DNA of 15,922 nucleotides from an uncultured Oscillospiraceae bacterium (GTDB taxonomy: Bacteria > Bacillota > Clostridia > Oscillospirales > Oscillospiraceae). The translations under genes were made by a program, and so were the position numbers. The notes below the pieces were generated by a model. That model was not told the DNA's origin. It worked only from the letters and a program-made list of their open reading frames with translations, and did not search any database. Below, in pieces: positions 1 to 7,109 of this stretch (positions are counted from its first letter, which is position 1; every line of letters starts with the position of its first letter). The DNA lies in assembly GCA_934615645.1 (NCBI GenBank), contig CAKTTR010000045.1:1-15922 (forward strand). Direction: 5' to 3'.

Positions 1-285
1 TCTTCACCAGCGAAGAAAGAATCGGGGAAGAAAGACGCCGCCAAAGGCGGGGGGCGGGCCGTCCGCAAGCGTCCGGCTCGTGCATTTGCTTCGCAAATGC
101 CTTTGATTGAACGCGAAAGGGGCTCCAAGACCGCCCCTTTCACACTATCCCTGCCAGGGGCTCGCCTGAGCTGCGTCCGTTATCGATGCCGCACAGGGTG
201 CGAGGTGCCAGACAATTTTGTAACTGCCTCCGTACCTTGTAGGCTGGTGAGCAGAAAGCTTGCCGCTTCGCTGTAGCTTACGGGG
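1..285 (-). repeat. Modular dispersed repeat, copy A (truncated by window start)
   Basis: This gene-free stretch is the reverse-strand counterpart of two other copies at 10371-10579 and 15788-15922. Read on the minus strand it opens with CCCCGTAAGCT followed by ACAGCGAAGCGGCAAGC (285 down to about 258), shared almost identically with the other two copies, and ends with a block (about 42 to 1) containing GTCTTTCTTCCCCGATTC and the first arm of a TTCTTTCTTC...GAAGA hairpin, shared with copy B. The middle is different and carries its own small inverted repeats: GCATTTGC/GCAAATGC at 82-100 with a 3-nt loop, GAAAGGGGC/GCCCCTTTC at 115-141 with a 9-nt loop, and CCGCC/GGCGG at 38-50. The hairpin is cut by the window edge. 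No coding gene is supported here. From 286 to 388, between this copy and the kdgK stop, I see no feature and no convincing terminator for the operon. Confidence 0.75.
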
Positions 286-388
286 TGCGGAGGTGGTTTG
301 GGGGCTTTGGTTTTTGGGGGGCAGGGGGAGTAACGTGCTGCTTTCGTGCTTGTTGCTGCGGCGGTTGGGCTTTTGTTTTGGGCAGCGT

Positions 389-1450
389 TTAGCGTTGGAT
401 GCGGCCGGAGGTGTCGCCTTGGGTCAGGCGTTCGACTTCGGGGACGCTGACGCGGTTGAAATCACCGGGGATGCTCTGCTTGAGGGCGGAGGCTGCTGCG
501 GCAAATTCGATGGCTGCTGGGGCGTCGTCGCCTCGGAGCAGGGCGTAGATGAGCCCGGCTGCAAACGAGTCGCCGCCGCCGACCCGGTCCACCAGCTGCA
601 GGCGGTACGTCCGGGAGAAATGGCTCTGGCCGCCGGCATAGAGCAGGCCGCCCCAGTCATTTTCGCTGGCGGAGCGGGAGCGGCGCAGCGTGATGGCCAC
701 CTGGGAAAAGCCGAAGCAGTCTGTCAGCTCCCGGGCGACGGTGGTATACTGCTGGGGGTCCAGCTCACCCCGGATCAGATCGCTGCCGGGGGCAGCGATG
801 CCGAAGACATCCCGGGCGTCGGCCTCATTGCAGATGCACACATCCACCAGCTGGCAAAGCTCCCCCAGGACCCGGTTCGCCTGAGCGCGGCTCCAGAGCT
901 TCTCCCGGTAATTGAGATCGCAGGAGACCCGCACGCCCAGGGCCTTTGCGGCCTGGCACGCCGCCCGGCAGGCTTCTGCCACCGGCGCGCTCAAGGCCGG
1001 GGTGATGCCGGTGAAGTGGAACCAGCTGGCGCCCTGCAGCAGCCGGGTCCAGTCAAATTCCTCCGGCTGCGCCTGGCTCATGGCCGAGCCCGCCCGGTCA
1101 TACAGGCAGACCGACGCCCGCTGGGACGCGCCCTTTTCCAGAAAATACAGCCCCATCCGCGCGCCGCCCCGGACGATGCCGCCGGTCTCGACGCCCAGGG
1201 CCCGCAGGCTGTTTACCGCCGCCTGGCCCAGGGCATTGTGGGGCAGCTTCGTGATAAACGCGCTTTGCAGCCCAAAATTTGCCAGCGAGACGGCGACATT
1301 GGCCTCGCCGCCGCCGAAGGTCGCCTCCAGCCGGGGCGACTGGAGCAGCCGCTCATAGCCCGGCGCGCTCAGGCGCAGCAGGATCTCCCCGAAGGTCACG
1401 ACCCGGGGCGGGTCCTGCTGCGTTGTTTTTGTATTGATTTCTTTATCCAT
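389..1450 (-). CDS. kdgK: 2-keto-3-deoxygluconate kinase (PfkB family)
   Basis: Predicted cytoplasmic kinase that phosphorylates 2-keto-3-deoxygluconate (KDG) to KDPG with ATP, feeding the aldolase encoded just upstream. The 353-residue protein has PfkB/ribokinase features: an N-terminal VTFGEILLRLS strand, the sugar-binding GGGEANVAVSLANFG stretch (about 46-60), CDLNYREKLW mid-protein, and the C-terminal anion-hole signature VDRVGGGDSFAAG (287-299) with likely catalytic base D294. Length is usual for the family. The start at 1450 is preferred to one 78 nt further upstream because GGAGGAGG lies just before it and because it gives an 8-nt overlap with the stop of the aldolase gene, which suggests translational coupling. 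It is the last gene of the leftward operon. A PfkB kinase for another sugar (fructokinase, tagatose kinase) cannot be excluded by motifs alone, but the neighbours make KDG by far the likeliest substrate. Confidence 0.88.
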   Translation of the reverse strand: MDKEINTKTTQQDPPRVVTFGEILLRLSAPGYERLLQSPRLEATFGGGEANVAVSLANFGLQSAFITKLPHNALGQAAVNSLRALGVETGGIVRGGARMGLYFLEKGASQRASVCLYDRAGSAMSQAQPEEFDWTRLLQGASWFHFTGITPALSAPVAEACRAACQAAKALGVRVSCDLNYREKLWSRAQANRVLGELCQLVDVCICNEADARDVFGIAAPGSDLIRGELDPQQYTTVARELTDCFGFSQVAITLRRSRSASENDWGGLLYAGGQSHFSRTYRLQLVDRVGGGDSFAAGLIYALLRGDDAPAAIEFAAAASALKQSIPGDFNRVSVPEVERLTQGDTSGRIQR

Positions 1451-2087
1451 TGGATACCTCCTCCGCGATGGCCCTGGCCTGGCGGCAGAGCCGGATGACC
1501 GCCGCCCAATCGCCCCGGGCCAGCACATCTGCCGGTGCCAGAAACGAGCCGCCGCAGGCCAGGACGGCGGGGCAGCGCAGATACGCCGCCAAATTCTCCA
1601 GCGTGACGCCGCCGGTGGGCAGCAGCTGCAGCCCGGGGAACGGCCCGTGCAGCGCTTGGATCGCCGCCGGACCGCCGGACTGGGCCGCGGGGAAAAATTT
1701 CACGACCCCCAGCCCCATCCGCTGGGCCGCCTGCAGCTCCGTCGCCGTCACAGCGCCGGGATAGACTGCCAGCCCCGCTGCCTGGGCCGCCTGAACGATG
1801 GCCTCATCCAGCCCCGGCGAGACGATAAACTGGGCCCCGGCCCCGGCGGCCTCCCGCACCTGGGTTGTCGTCACGACCGTCCCGGCGCCGACGAGGAGAC
1901 CAGGCTCCGTCCGCCGCAGCCGGGCGATGGCCGCCAGCGCGGCGGGGGTGCGCAGCGTGATCTCCGCCACGGGGACGCCGCCCTGCACTAGGGCCCGGGC
2001 CAGGGGCGCGGCCAGCGCCGCGTCCTCAAGCTGCAGGACCGGCAGAATACGGGTACGGCCCAGGGCCGCATCAGAAAAAACCTGCAT
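1443..2087 (-). CDS. eda: KDPG aldolase (2-keto-3-deoxy-6-phosphogluconate aldolase)
   Basis: Class I aldolase, 214 residues, splitting KDPG into pyruvate and glyceraldehyde 3-phosphate. Visible family hallmarks are the EITLRT strand with the catalytic glutamate E42 and R46, GAGTV (67-71), the SPG turn (90-92), YPGAVT (109-114), the Schiff-base lysine K130 in VVKFFPA, and the phosphate-binding PTGGV (157-161). Length matches the family. The ATG at 2087 follows an AAGGGGGGG purine-rich stretch; the plus strand shows an unbroken run of eight C at 2095-2102 there, which doubles as the Shine-Dalgarno region. The gene begins 17 nt after the uxuB stop and its own stop overlaps the kdgK start by 8 nt. 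Bifunctional activity on 4-hydroxy-2-oxoglutarate is possible in this family but not decidable here. Confidence 0.93.
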   Translation of the reverse strand: MQVFSDAALGRTRILPVLQLEDAALAAPLARALVQGGVPVAEITLRTPAALAAIARLRRTEPGLLVGAGTVVTTTQVREAAGAGAQFIVSPGLDEAIVQAAQAAGLAVYPGAVTATELQAAQRMGLGVVKFFPAAQSGGPAAIQALHGPFPGLQLLPTGGVTLENLAAYLRCPAVLACGGSFLAPADVLARGDWAAVIRLCRQARAIAEEVSNG

Positions 2088-2104
2088 TGCGCCGCCCCCC
2101 CCTT

Positions 2105-2956
2105 TCAGACGCCTGCATAGGCGGCAAAGCCGCCGTCCACCGGCAGGACGACGCCGGTGACGAAGGCGGAAGCCTGCGGGTCGGTCAAAAACAGCAGCGC
2201 GCCGTCCAGGTCCTCGCTCGTTCCGAAGCGGCCCAGGGGCGTGGCGTCAAGGATTTTTCGGCTCCGGGCGGTGGGCGTGCCGTCGGCCTGCCAGAGCAGG
2301 GCTTTGTTCTGCGCCGTCGAGAAAAAGCCCGGGGCCAGGGCGTTGACCCGGACACCTGCTTTGGAAAAATGCACCGCCAGCCACTGGGTGAAATTCGAGA
2401 CGGCGGCCTTGGCCCCGGAGTAGGCGGGGATCTTCGTCAGGGGCCGGTAGGCGTTCATGGAGGAGATATTGACGATGCTGCACCCCGTCCGGCCCAGCAT
2501 CTGCCGCCCGAAGGCCTGGCAGGGCAGCAGCGTCCCCAAAAAATTCAGATGGAACACAAAGCTGACCCCGGCGGCGTCCAGGTCGAAAAAGCTCGGCCCG
2601 TCCCCGGCGGGCGCGTCGGGCAGGGCGTATTCTGACGCCGTCGTCGCCTTGGGGTGGTTTCCCCCGGCGGCGTTGATGAGGATATCGCAGGGCCCCAGCC
2701 GCTGGGCGACGGCCTCCGCCGTCTCTGCCACCTGGGGCTGATCGAGGACATTGCAGCCGAAGGCCGCCGCCGGGTAGCCCGCTTCCCGGAGCTCCGCCGC
2801 GACGGCCTCCGCCTTTTCCCGGTGCAGGTCCACCAGGGCGACCCGGGCCCCCGCCCGGGCCAGGCAGCGGGCAAAGCCGCTGCCCAAAACGCCGCCTGCG
2901 CCGGTCACGACGGCGACGCGCCCGGCCAGTGCCGGGGCTTTTTCTTGGTTTTCCAT
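2105..2956 (-). CDS. uxuB: SDR-family D-mannonate oxidoreductase (fructuronate reductase)
   Basis: Short-chain dehydrogenase of 283 residues. The Rossmann glycine motif is TGAGGVLGSG (18-27), followed by the acidic VDLHREKAE end of strand 2 that suggests NAD(H) preference, NAAGG (95-99), the catalytic serine in NISSMNAY (about 165/166), and the YSGAK catalytic tyrosine/lysine pair (Y179, K183). PVDGGF near the C-terminus is the usual SDR end. The longer insert between NAAGG and the serine (about 100-130) matches the SDR-type mannonate oxidoreductases of Bacillus and Clostridium, which are unrelated to the E. coli UxuB polyol dehydrogenase family; this is family knowledge, and substrate is inferred from its place between uxuA and eda. 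Start at 2956 is preceded by GAAGGAG about 10 nt away; 31 nt separate it from the uxuA stop. An alternative SDR substrate such as gluconate is possible. Confidence 0.86.
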   Translation of the reverse strand: MENQEKAPALAGRVAVVTGAGGVLGSGFARCLARAGARVALVDLHREKAEAVAAELREAGYPAAAFGCNVLDQPQVAETAEAVAQRLGPCDILINAAGGNHPKATTASEYALPDAPAGDGPSFFDLDAAGVSFVFHLNFLGTLLPCQAFGRQMLGRTGCSIVNISSMNAYRPLTKIPAYSGAKAAVSNFTQWLAVHFSKAGVRVNALAPGFFSTAQNKALLWQADGTPTARSRKILDATPLGRFGTSEDLDGALLFLTDPQASAFVTGVVLPVDGGFAAYAGV

Positions 2957-2987
2957 GGTTCAACGCTCCTTCGCTAAGATAAAAAAT

Positions 2988-4049
2988 TCAATTCTGTGCC
3001 GCAGCCCGGCTTGCTTTTTCGCACGCTTCGAACAGACCGGTCAGATATGCCGCGCCCAGGGCCCGGTCGTAGAGGCCGTAGCCAGGGCGGCCGGTCTCCC
3101 CCCAGATCATTCGTCCGTGGTCGGGGCGGACGTAGCCGTCGAAGCCGCAGTCCGTCAGGGCACGGACGATGGCGTAGAGGTCCAGGCTGCCGCAGGCTGA
3201 CGGATGCGCCCGCTCCTCAAAATCCCCGCCGGGCAGCAGGCCGATATTGCGGATGTGCATAAACGCGATGCGCCTTGCGGCGGCATAGCGCCGGACGAGG
3301 GCGGGGACATCGTTGCCCGGGCCCGCGCCCAGGCTGCCGGTGCACAGGCACAGGCAGTGGGCCGGGCTGTCCGACAGATCTAAAATGCGGTCCAGCTGCG
3401 CGCGGCTCCCGGCGATGCGGGGCAGGCCGAAGACCGACGCCGGGGGATCGTCCGGGTGCAGCGCCATCCGGATGCCGCACTGCGCCGCCACCGGCATGAC
3501 CCGGGCGCAGAAGCGGGCCAGGTTCTCCAAAAGCCCCTGGGGGCCCAGACGCCGGTAGGCTGCCAGTAGCTCCCGCAGCTCGGCGGGGGCATAGCTCTCA
3601 TCCCAGCCCGGCAAATGCAGGTCTGTCCGGGTCGGGTCCATGGCCGCCAGGCGCTGCCAGTCGAGGGCCAGTGCCGTCGCGCCGTCGGGCTGGGGCTTTG
3701 CCAGGTCCGTCCGCAGCCAGTCGAAGACGGGCATAAAGTTATAGGTAATGCACCGGACGCCCACAGCGGCGCAGCGGCGGATATTCTCGCAGTACGTCTC
3801 CAGCAGCGCGCTAGCATCCGGGCTGCCCAGCTTGATGTGCTCATGCACCGGCAGCGATTCAACGACGTCAAACACCAGCCCGTGGGCCTGGCACTGGGTC
3901 CGCAGCTGCTCCAGCCGCGCCATAGGCCACAGCTGCCCCGGCGGTACGTCATAGACCGCCGTCACAACGCTGTGCATGGCCGGGATCTGGGCAATATAAG
4001 CGAGCGGCACCGGGTCCTCCGGGCCAAACCAACGAAAAGATAGCTTCAT
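2988..4049 (-). CDS. uxuA: Mannonate dehydratase
   Basis: Cytoplasmic metal-dependent (Mn/Fe in the family) enzyme removing water from D-mannonate to give 2-keto-3-deoxygluconate. The 353-residue product starts MKLSFRWFGPEDPVPL and shows the family's IPAMHSVVTAVYD region, the ALHPDDPP motif, a CTGSLGAGPGNDVPALV segment, FMHIRNIG and a C-terminal YVRPDHGRMIWGE, which together mark UxuA rather than a generic TIM-barrel isomerase. It is about 40 residues shorter than E. coli UxuA, as is normal for Gram-positive homologues. The start ATG overlaps the uxaC stop as ATGA, and the Shine-Dalgarno GGAGG sits inside the last codons of uxaC, so the two are likely translationally coupled. Confident from motifs and context together. 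Confidence 0.94.
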   Translation of the reverse strand: MKLSFRWFGPEDPVPLAYIAQIPAMHSVVTAVYDVPPGQLWPMARLEQLRTQCQAHGLVFDVVESLPVHEHIKLGSPDASALLETYCENIRRCAAVGVRCITYNFMPVFDWLRTDLAKPQPDGATALALDWQRLAAMDPTRTDLHLPGWDESYAPAELRELLAAYRRLGPQGLLENLARFCARVMPVAAQCGIRMALHPDDPPASVFGLPRIAGSRAQLDRILDLSDSPAHCLCLCTGSLGAGPGNDVPALVRRYAAARRIAFMHIRNIGLLPGGDFEERAHPSACGSLDLYAIVRALTDCGFDGYVRPDHGRMIWGETGRPGYGLYDRALGAAYLTGLFEACEKASRAAAQN

Positions 4050-5482
4050 TGTGCGCCTCCTTGCAAATCGTTCTGCGCCCCCGCTTCCGGCAGGCGGAAA
4101 AAGCGGCAGGCATTTTCATAGCAGACCGCCCGGACGATGCGCCCCAGCGCCGCCTCGTCCGGCGGGCACAGCCCAGCGGATACCCAGCGGCCCAGCAGAC
4201 TGCACAGGACGCGGCGGAAATAATCGTGCCGCACAAAGCTGGTGAAGCTGCGGGAGTCGGTCAGCATCCCGATAAAATGGGCCAGGAGCCCCTGTTGGGC
4301 CTGGCTTTCCAGCTGCGCGGCGATCCCGGCGGCGTGATCGTGGAACCACCAGGCGCTGCCGTGCTGCAGCCAGCCCGGCTCCGGCTGGGGGAAGGAGGCC
4401 AGGAGGGTGTCCAGATACGCGTTGTCCCCGGCGTCCAGGCTGTAGACGATCATCCGGGGCAGGGCGCAGCGGTGCTGGAGGGTGTCCAGCAGCGGCGCGA
4501 GGGACGCGCAGCCGGCGGGGCCGATGCAGTCAAAGCCCGTATCCGGCCCCAGCGCCTGGGCCTGGACGGTATTGACATTGCGCAGGCAGCCCAGATGCAG
4601 CTGCATGGCCCAGCCTCGCTTGCAGTATGCCGCGGCGCAGAACAGCAGAAAATATGTCTGCAGCCGGGCCGCCTGCCGGGGCGTCAGCGTCCGGCCCGCC
4701 AGGGCGCGGCGGTAGAGGGCCGCGGCCTGGCGCGCATCGCATGGGGCAAAGGTAAGGCGGGGCAGGGCGTGGTCGCTGGCGCGGCACCCGGCGGCGGCAA
4801 AGGCATCCATCCGCCGCAGCAGCGCCTGCTGGGTACCTGCCAGCGTATCTGTCCCGCAGCTTGCTGCGCCTGCCAGGCGGGCAAGGTAGCGTGGCCAGTC
4901 GGGCTTTGTGCAGTCCAGCGCCCGGTCGGGGCGGAACGTCGGGCTGAGGATCAGGTCCAGCGCCGGGTTTTGCTGCCAGGCCAGGTGATAGCGCAGATCG
5001 TCCGCCGGGTCGTCCGTCGTGGCAAGATAGCGGACGCCGCTGCGGGCCAGCAGCCCCTGTACGCCAAAGTCCGGGCGGTGCAGCCGCCGGGCTGTCCGGG
5101 CCCAGACCTGCCGGGCTGTCCGCTCGTTCAGAACGCCGGTGTAGCCAAAATAGTGCCGCAGCTCCATGTGGCACCAGGTCGCCACCGGGCTGCCCGCCGC
5201 CTGGGGCAGGGCGCGGGCAAAGGCTAGGAATTTCTCCCAGTCCGGCCCGTCGCCGGTGATGAGCGATTCCTGGACCCCGGCCAGGCGCAGGATGCGCCAT
5301 TTATAATGATCGTGCGCCAGCCAGAGGGCACTGAGGTTTTCAAAGTGCCGGTCCTCGCAGATCTCCTGGGCGTCCACGTGGCTGTGAAAATCGACGATGG
5401 GCAGCGATGCGGCATAGCGGGCATAGAGCCGCCGGGCCAGCGGCGTATCGAGCAGCAGCGTCTCGGGGGAAAAAGCGTCCAA
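4046..5482 (-). CDS. uxaC: Uronate (glucuronate) isomerase, TTG start
   Basis: First gene of the leftward operon; amidohydrolase-fold isomerase turning D-glucuronate into D-fructuronate (and galacturonate into tagaturonate in the family). The 478-residue length is typical. Seen in the protein: DFHSHVDAQEI (31-41), the equivalent of the family's DYHCHL metal-binding motif with H33 and H35; ENLSALWLAHDHYKWRILR; and the strongly diagnostic C-terminal FIGMLTDSRSFTSFVRHDYFRR. The start codon is TTG at 5482-5480, eight bases after AAGGAGG; no ATG with a comparable site is available nearby, so the TTG is preferred. A weaker start codon on the first gene could hold expression down, but this is inference. 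No uxaA/uxaB (altronate branch) is present in the window, so glucuronate is the likelier substrate. Confidence 0.95.
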   Translation of the reverse strand: MDAFSPETLLLDTPLARRLYARYAASLPIVDFHSHVDAQEICEDRHFENLSALWLAHDHYKWRILRLAGVQESLITGDGPDWEKFLAFARALPQAAGSPVATWCHMELRHYFGYTGVLNERTARQVWARTARRLHRPDFGVQGLLARSGVRYLATTDDPADDLRYHLAWQQNPALDLILSPTFRPDRALDCTKPDWPRYLARLAGAASCGTDTLAGTQQALLRRMDAFAAAGCRASDHALPRLTFAPCDARQAAALYRRALAGRTLTPRQAARLQTYFLLFCAAAYCKRGWAMQLHLGCLRNVNTVQAQALGPDTGFDCIGPAGCASLAPLLDTLQHRCALPRMIVYSLDAGDNAYLDTLLASFPQPEPGWLQHGSAWWFHDHAAGIAAQLESQAQQGLLAHFIGMLTDSRSFTSFVRHDYFRRVLCSLLGRWVSAGLCPPDEAALGRIVRAVCYENACRFFRLPEAGAQNDLQGGAQ

Positions 5483-5652
5483 GCGTCTCGCCTCCTTGCG
5501 AAATTGATCGCAGAATTTCTAACAGAATTTCTATTAGTATGCGCCCGCTGCCCGCGGGCTATGCCTGTTTGCAGCGCGGGCTGAAAAATTCTTCCCCGGC
5601 GTGCAAATTCTCCCGCCGGGCGGGCATACTGAGAGAGGAAAGGACGGTTTTT
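5483..5652. promoter_or_regulatory. Divergent promoter/operator region between uxaC and the symporter
   Basis: This 170-bp gap drives both transcription units. It contains four copies of one AT-rich heptamer: AGAATTT at 5512-5518 and 5524-5530 and its reverse complement AAATTCT at 5586-5592 and 5605-5611. The first two sit in an exact 11-bp direct repeat CAGAATTTCTA at a 12-bp period. Candidate rightward -10 is CATACT (5625-5630), leaving a short leader before the purine-rich GAGAGAGGAAAGGA ribosome site of the symporter; its -35 is weak. The leftward promoter is not clear. There is also a perfect 10-bp GCCCGCGGGC palindrome at 5550-5559. Operator function is inferred from placement and repetition. 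Confidence 0.55.
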
Positions 5653-7068
5653 ATGGAAAAAACAGCGCAGCCCCGGCCGTTTGGCCTGCGGGATAAGATC
5701 GGCTACCTCTTCGGTGACTTCGGCAACGACTTCACCTTTATCCTCTCGACGGTCATCCTCTCAAAATTCTATACCGATGTCATGGGCGTCTCCGCCGGGG
5801 TCGTCGGGACGGTCATGATGCTGGCCCGGGCGGTGGACGCGGTGACAGACCTGAGCATGGGCCGCCTCTGCGACCGCAGCCGCCCCACCCCGGCGGGGAA
5901 ATTCAAGCCCTGGCTGCTGCGGCTGTGTGTCCCGGTGGCGGCGGCATCGTTTTTGCTTTACCAGAGCGGCTTTGCCGGGCGGCCCATGGGCTTCAAGATC
6001 GCGTACCTGGCTGTGACGTATATCCTCTGGGGCTCGTTTTGCTATACGGGCATCAATATTCCCTATGGCTCCATGGCCTCGGCCATCTCCCCGGAACCGG
6101 CGGACCGGCAGTCGCTGTCCACATTCCGGACCATGGGCGGGATGCTGGCGGGGCTCATCATCGGGATGCTGGTGCCGCTGCTGTGCTACCAGGCCGAGAC
6201 GCTGCCCGGCGGCGGGGTCAAGCAGGTCCTCGTGGGCGGCCGGGTGACGCTGGCGGCGGGGGTCTGCTCCGTGCTGGCCATCGTCTGCTATCTGCTGTGC
6301 TACGCCCTGGTCACGGAGCGGGTCCGGCCGAAGGAGGCGCGGCGGCGTCTGCCTTTCGGCGCCCTCTGGCGCTCGGCGCTGGAGAACCGGCCGCTGCTGG
6401 CGATCATCGCCGCCTCGACGCTTATGCTCCTGGCCCAGCTGACGATGCAGAATATGAGCTCCTATATCTACCCCGATTACTACGGCAGCGCTGCCGCTCA
6501 ATCGGCCTCGACGGCCCTGATGCTCGTGGGCATGGCCCTGGCTGCCCTCACGGCCAAGCCCCTGGCCCAGCGCTTCGGCAAGGCGGAACTCTCCGCCGCC
6601 GGGGGCTTTTTTGCCGCCGCCGTGTGCCTGGGGACATTTTTCCTGCGGCCCAGCAGCGTCTGGGTCTATTGCGTGCTGCAGATGCTCTGCTGGCTGGGGC
6701 TGGGGCTGTTTTCTATGGTCAACTGGGCGCTCATCACCGATGTCATCGACTATGCGGAGCTGAAAAACGGCGTCCGGGAGGACGGGACGGTCTACGCCCT
6801 CTACTCCTTTGCCCGGAAGGTCGGCCAGTCCCTGGCCGCCGGGCTCTCCGGCTGGCTGCTGCAGCGCATTGGCTACAGCACCGCCGCCGCGCAGGCCGGG
6901 CAGCCGCAGCCGTCCCAGGTCCTGGCTGGCATGTTCAATATCTCGACGCTGGTGCCGTTTTTCGGCTTTCTCGCCCTCTCGCTGATCCTGACATTCTGGT
7001 ATCCGCTGCGCAAGGCGCAGGTGGAGGCCAATGTCGCCGCCCTGCGGGAAAAGCATGGCGACGCCTAA
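5653..7068 (+). CDS. GPH-family sugar:cation symporter, probable glucuronide transporter
   Basis: Polytopic membrane protein of 471 residues in the glycoside-pentoside-hexuronide (GPH, MelB/UidB-like) branch of the MFS. Family signs are the N-terminal GYLFGDFGNDFTFILSTVILSKFYTD helix, the loop DAVTDLSMGRLCDRSRP...GKFKPWLL (62-88) with acidic residues of the cation/sugar site, the Y(T)GINIPYGSMASAIS segment, and WALITDVIDYAELKNGVREDGTVYALYSFARKVGQSLA in the C-terminal half, which is a very recognisable GPH stretch; about twelve hydrophobic segments can be counted. The ATG at 5653 is chosen over upstream in-frame codons because those lie in the AT-rich promoter and the purine-rich GAGGAAAGGA site precedes this ATG. 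The neighbours indicate import of a glucuronide or other uronic-acid glycoside; xyloside or galactoside transport is the alternative. The GH2 gene follows 41 nt downstream, probably co-transcribed. Confidence 0.9.
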   Translation: MEKTAQPRPFGLRDKIGYLFGDFGNDFTFILSTVILSKFYTDVMGVSAGVVGTVMMLARAVDAVTDLSMGRLCDRSRPTPAGKFKPWLLRLCVPVAAASFLLYQSGFAGRPMGFKIAYLAVTYILWGSFCYTGINIPYGSMASAISPEPADRQSLSTFRTMGGMLAGLIIGMLVPLLCYQAETLPGGGVKQVLVGGRVTLAAGVCSVLAIVCYLLCYALVTERVRPKEARRRLPFGALWRSALENRPLLAIIAASTLMLLAQLTMQNMSSYIYPDYYGSAAAQSASTALMLVGMALAALTAKPLAQRFGKAELSAAGGFFAAAVCLGTFFLRPSSVWVYCVLQMLCWLGLGLFSMVNWALITDVIDYAELKNGVREDGTVYALYSFARKVGQSLAAGLSGWLLQRIGYSTAAAQAGQPQPSQVLAGMFNISTLVPFFGFLALSLILTFWYPLRKAQVEANVAALREKHGDA

Positions 7069-7109
7069 GGCGCGCCGATCGTATTTCTACTTTTTAAGGA
7101 GGAATCCCC

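Noticed and set aside
260..1498. Long open frame on the plus strand opposite kdgK
   Set aside because: It is antisense to a clear PfkB kinase, has no ribosome site and low-complexity composition; long antisense frames are expected in GC-rich genes.
4049..5227. Plus-strand open frame opposite uxaC
   Set aside because: Antisense to a conserved enzyme, with no start signals.
5761..7056. Minus-strand open frame opposite the symporter
   Set aside because: Full overlap with the GPH transporter; sequence rich in H, R, Q, P and without domains.
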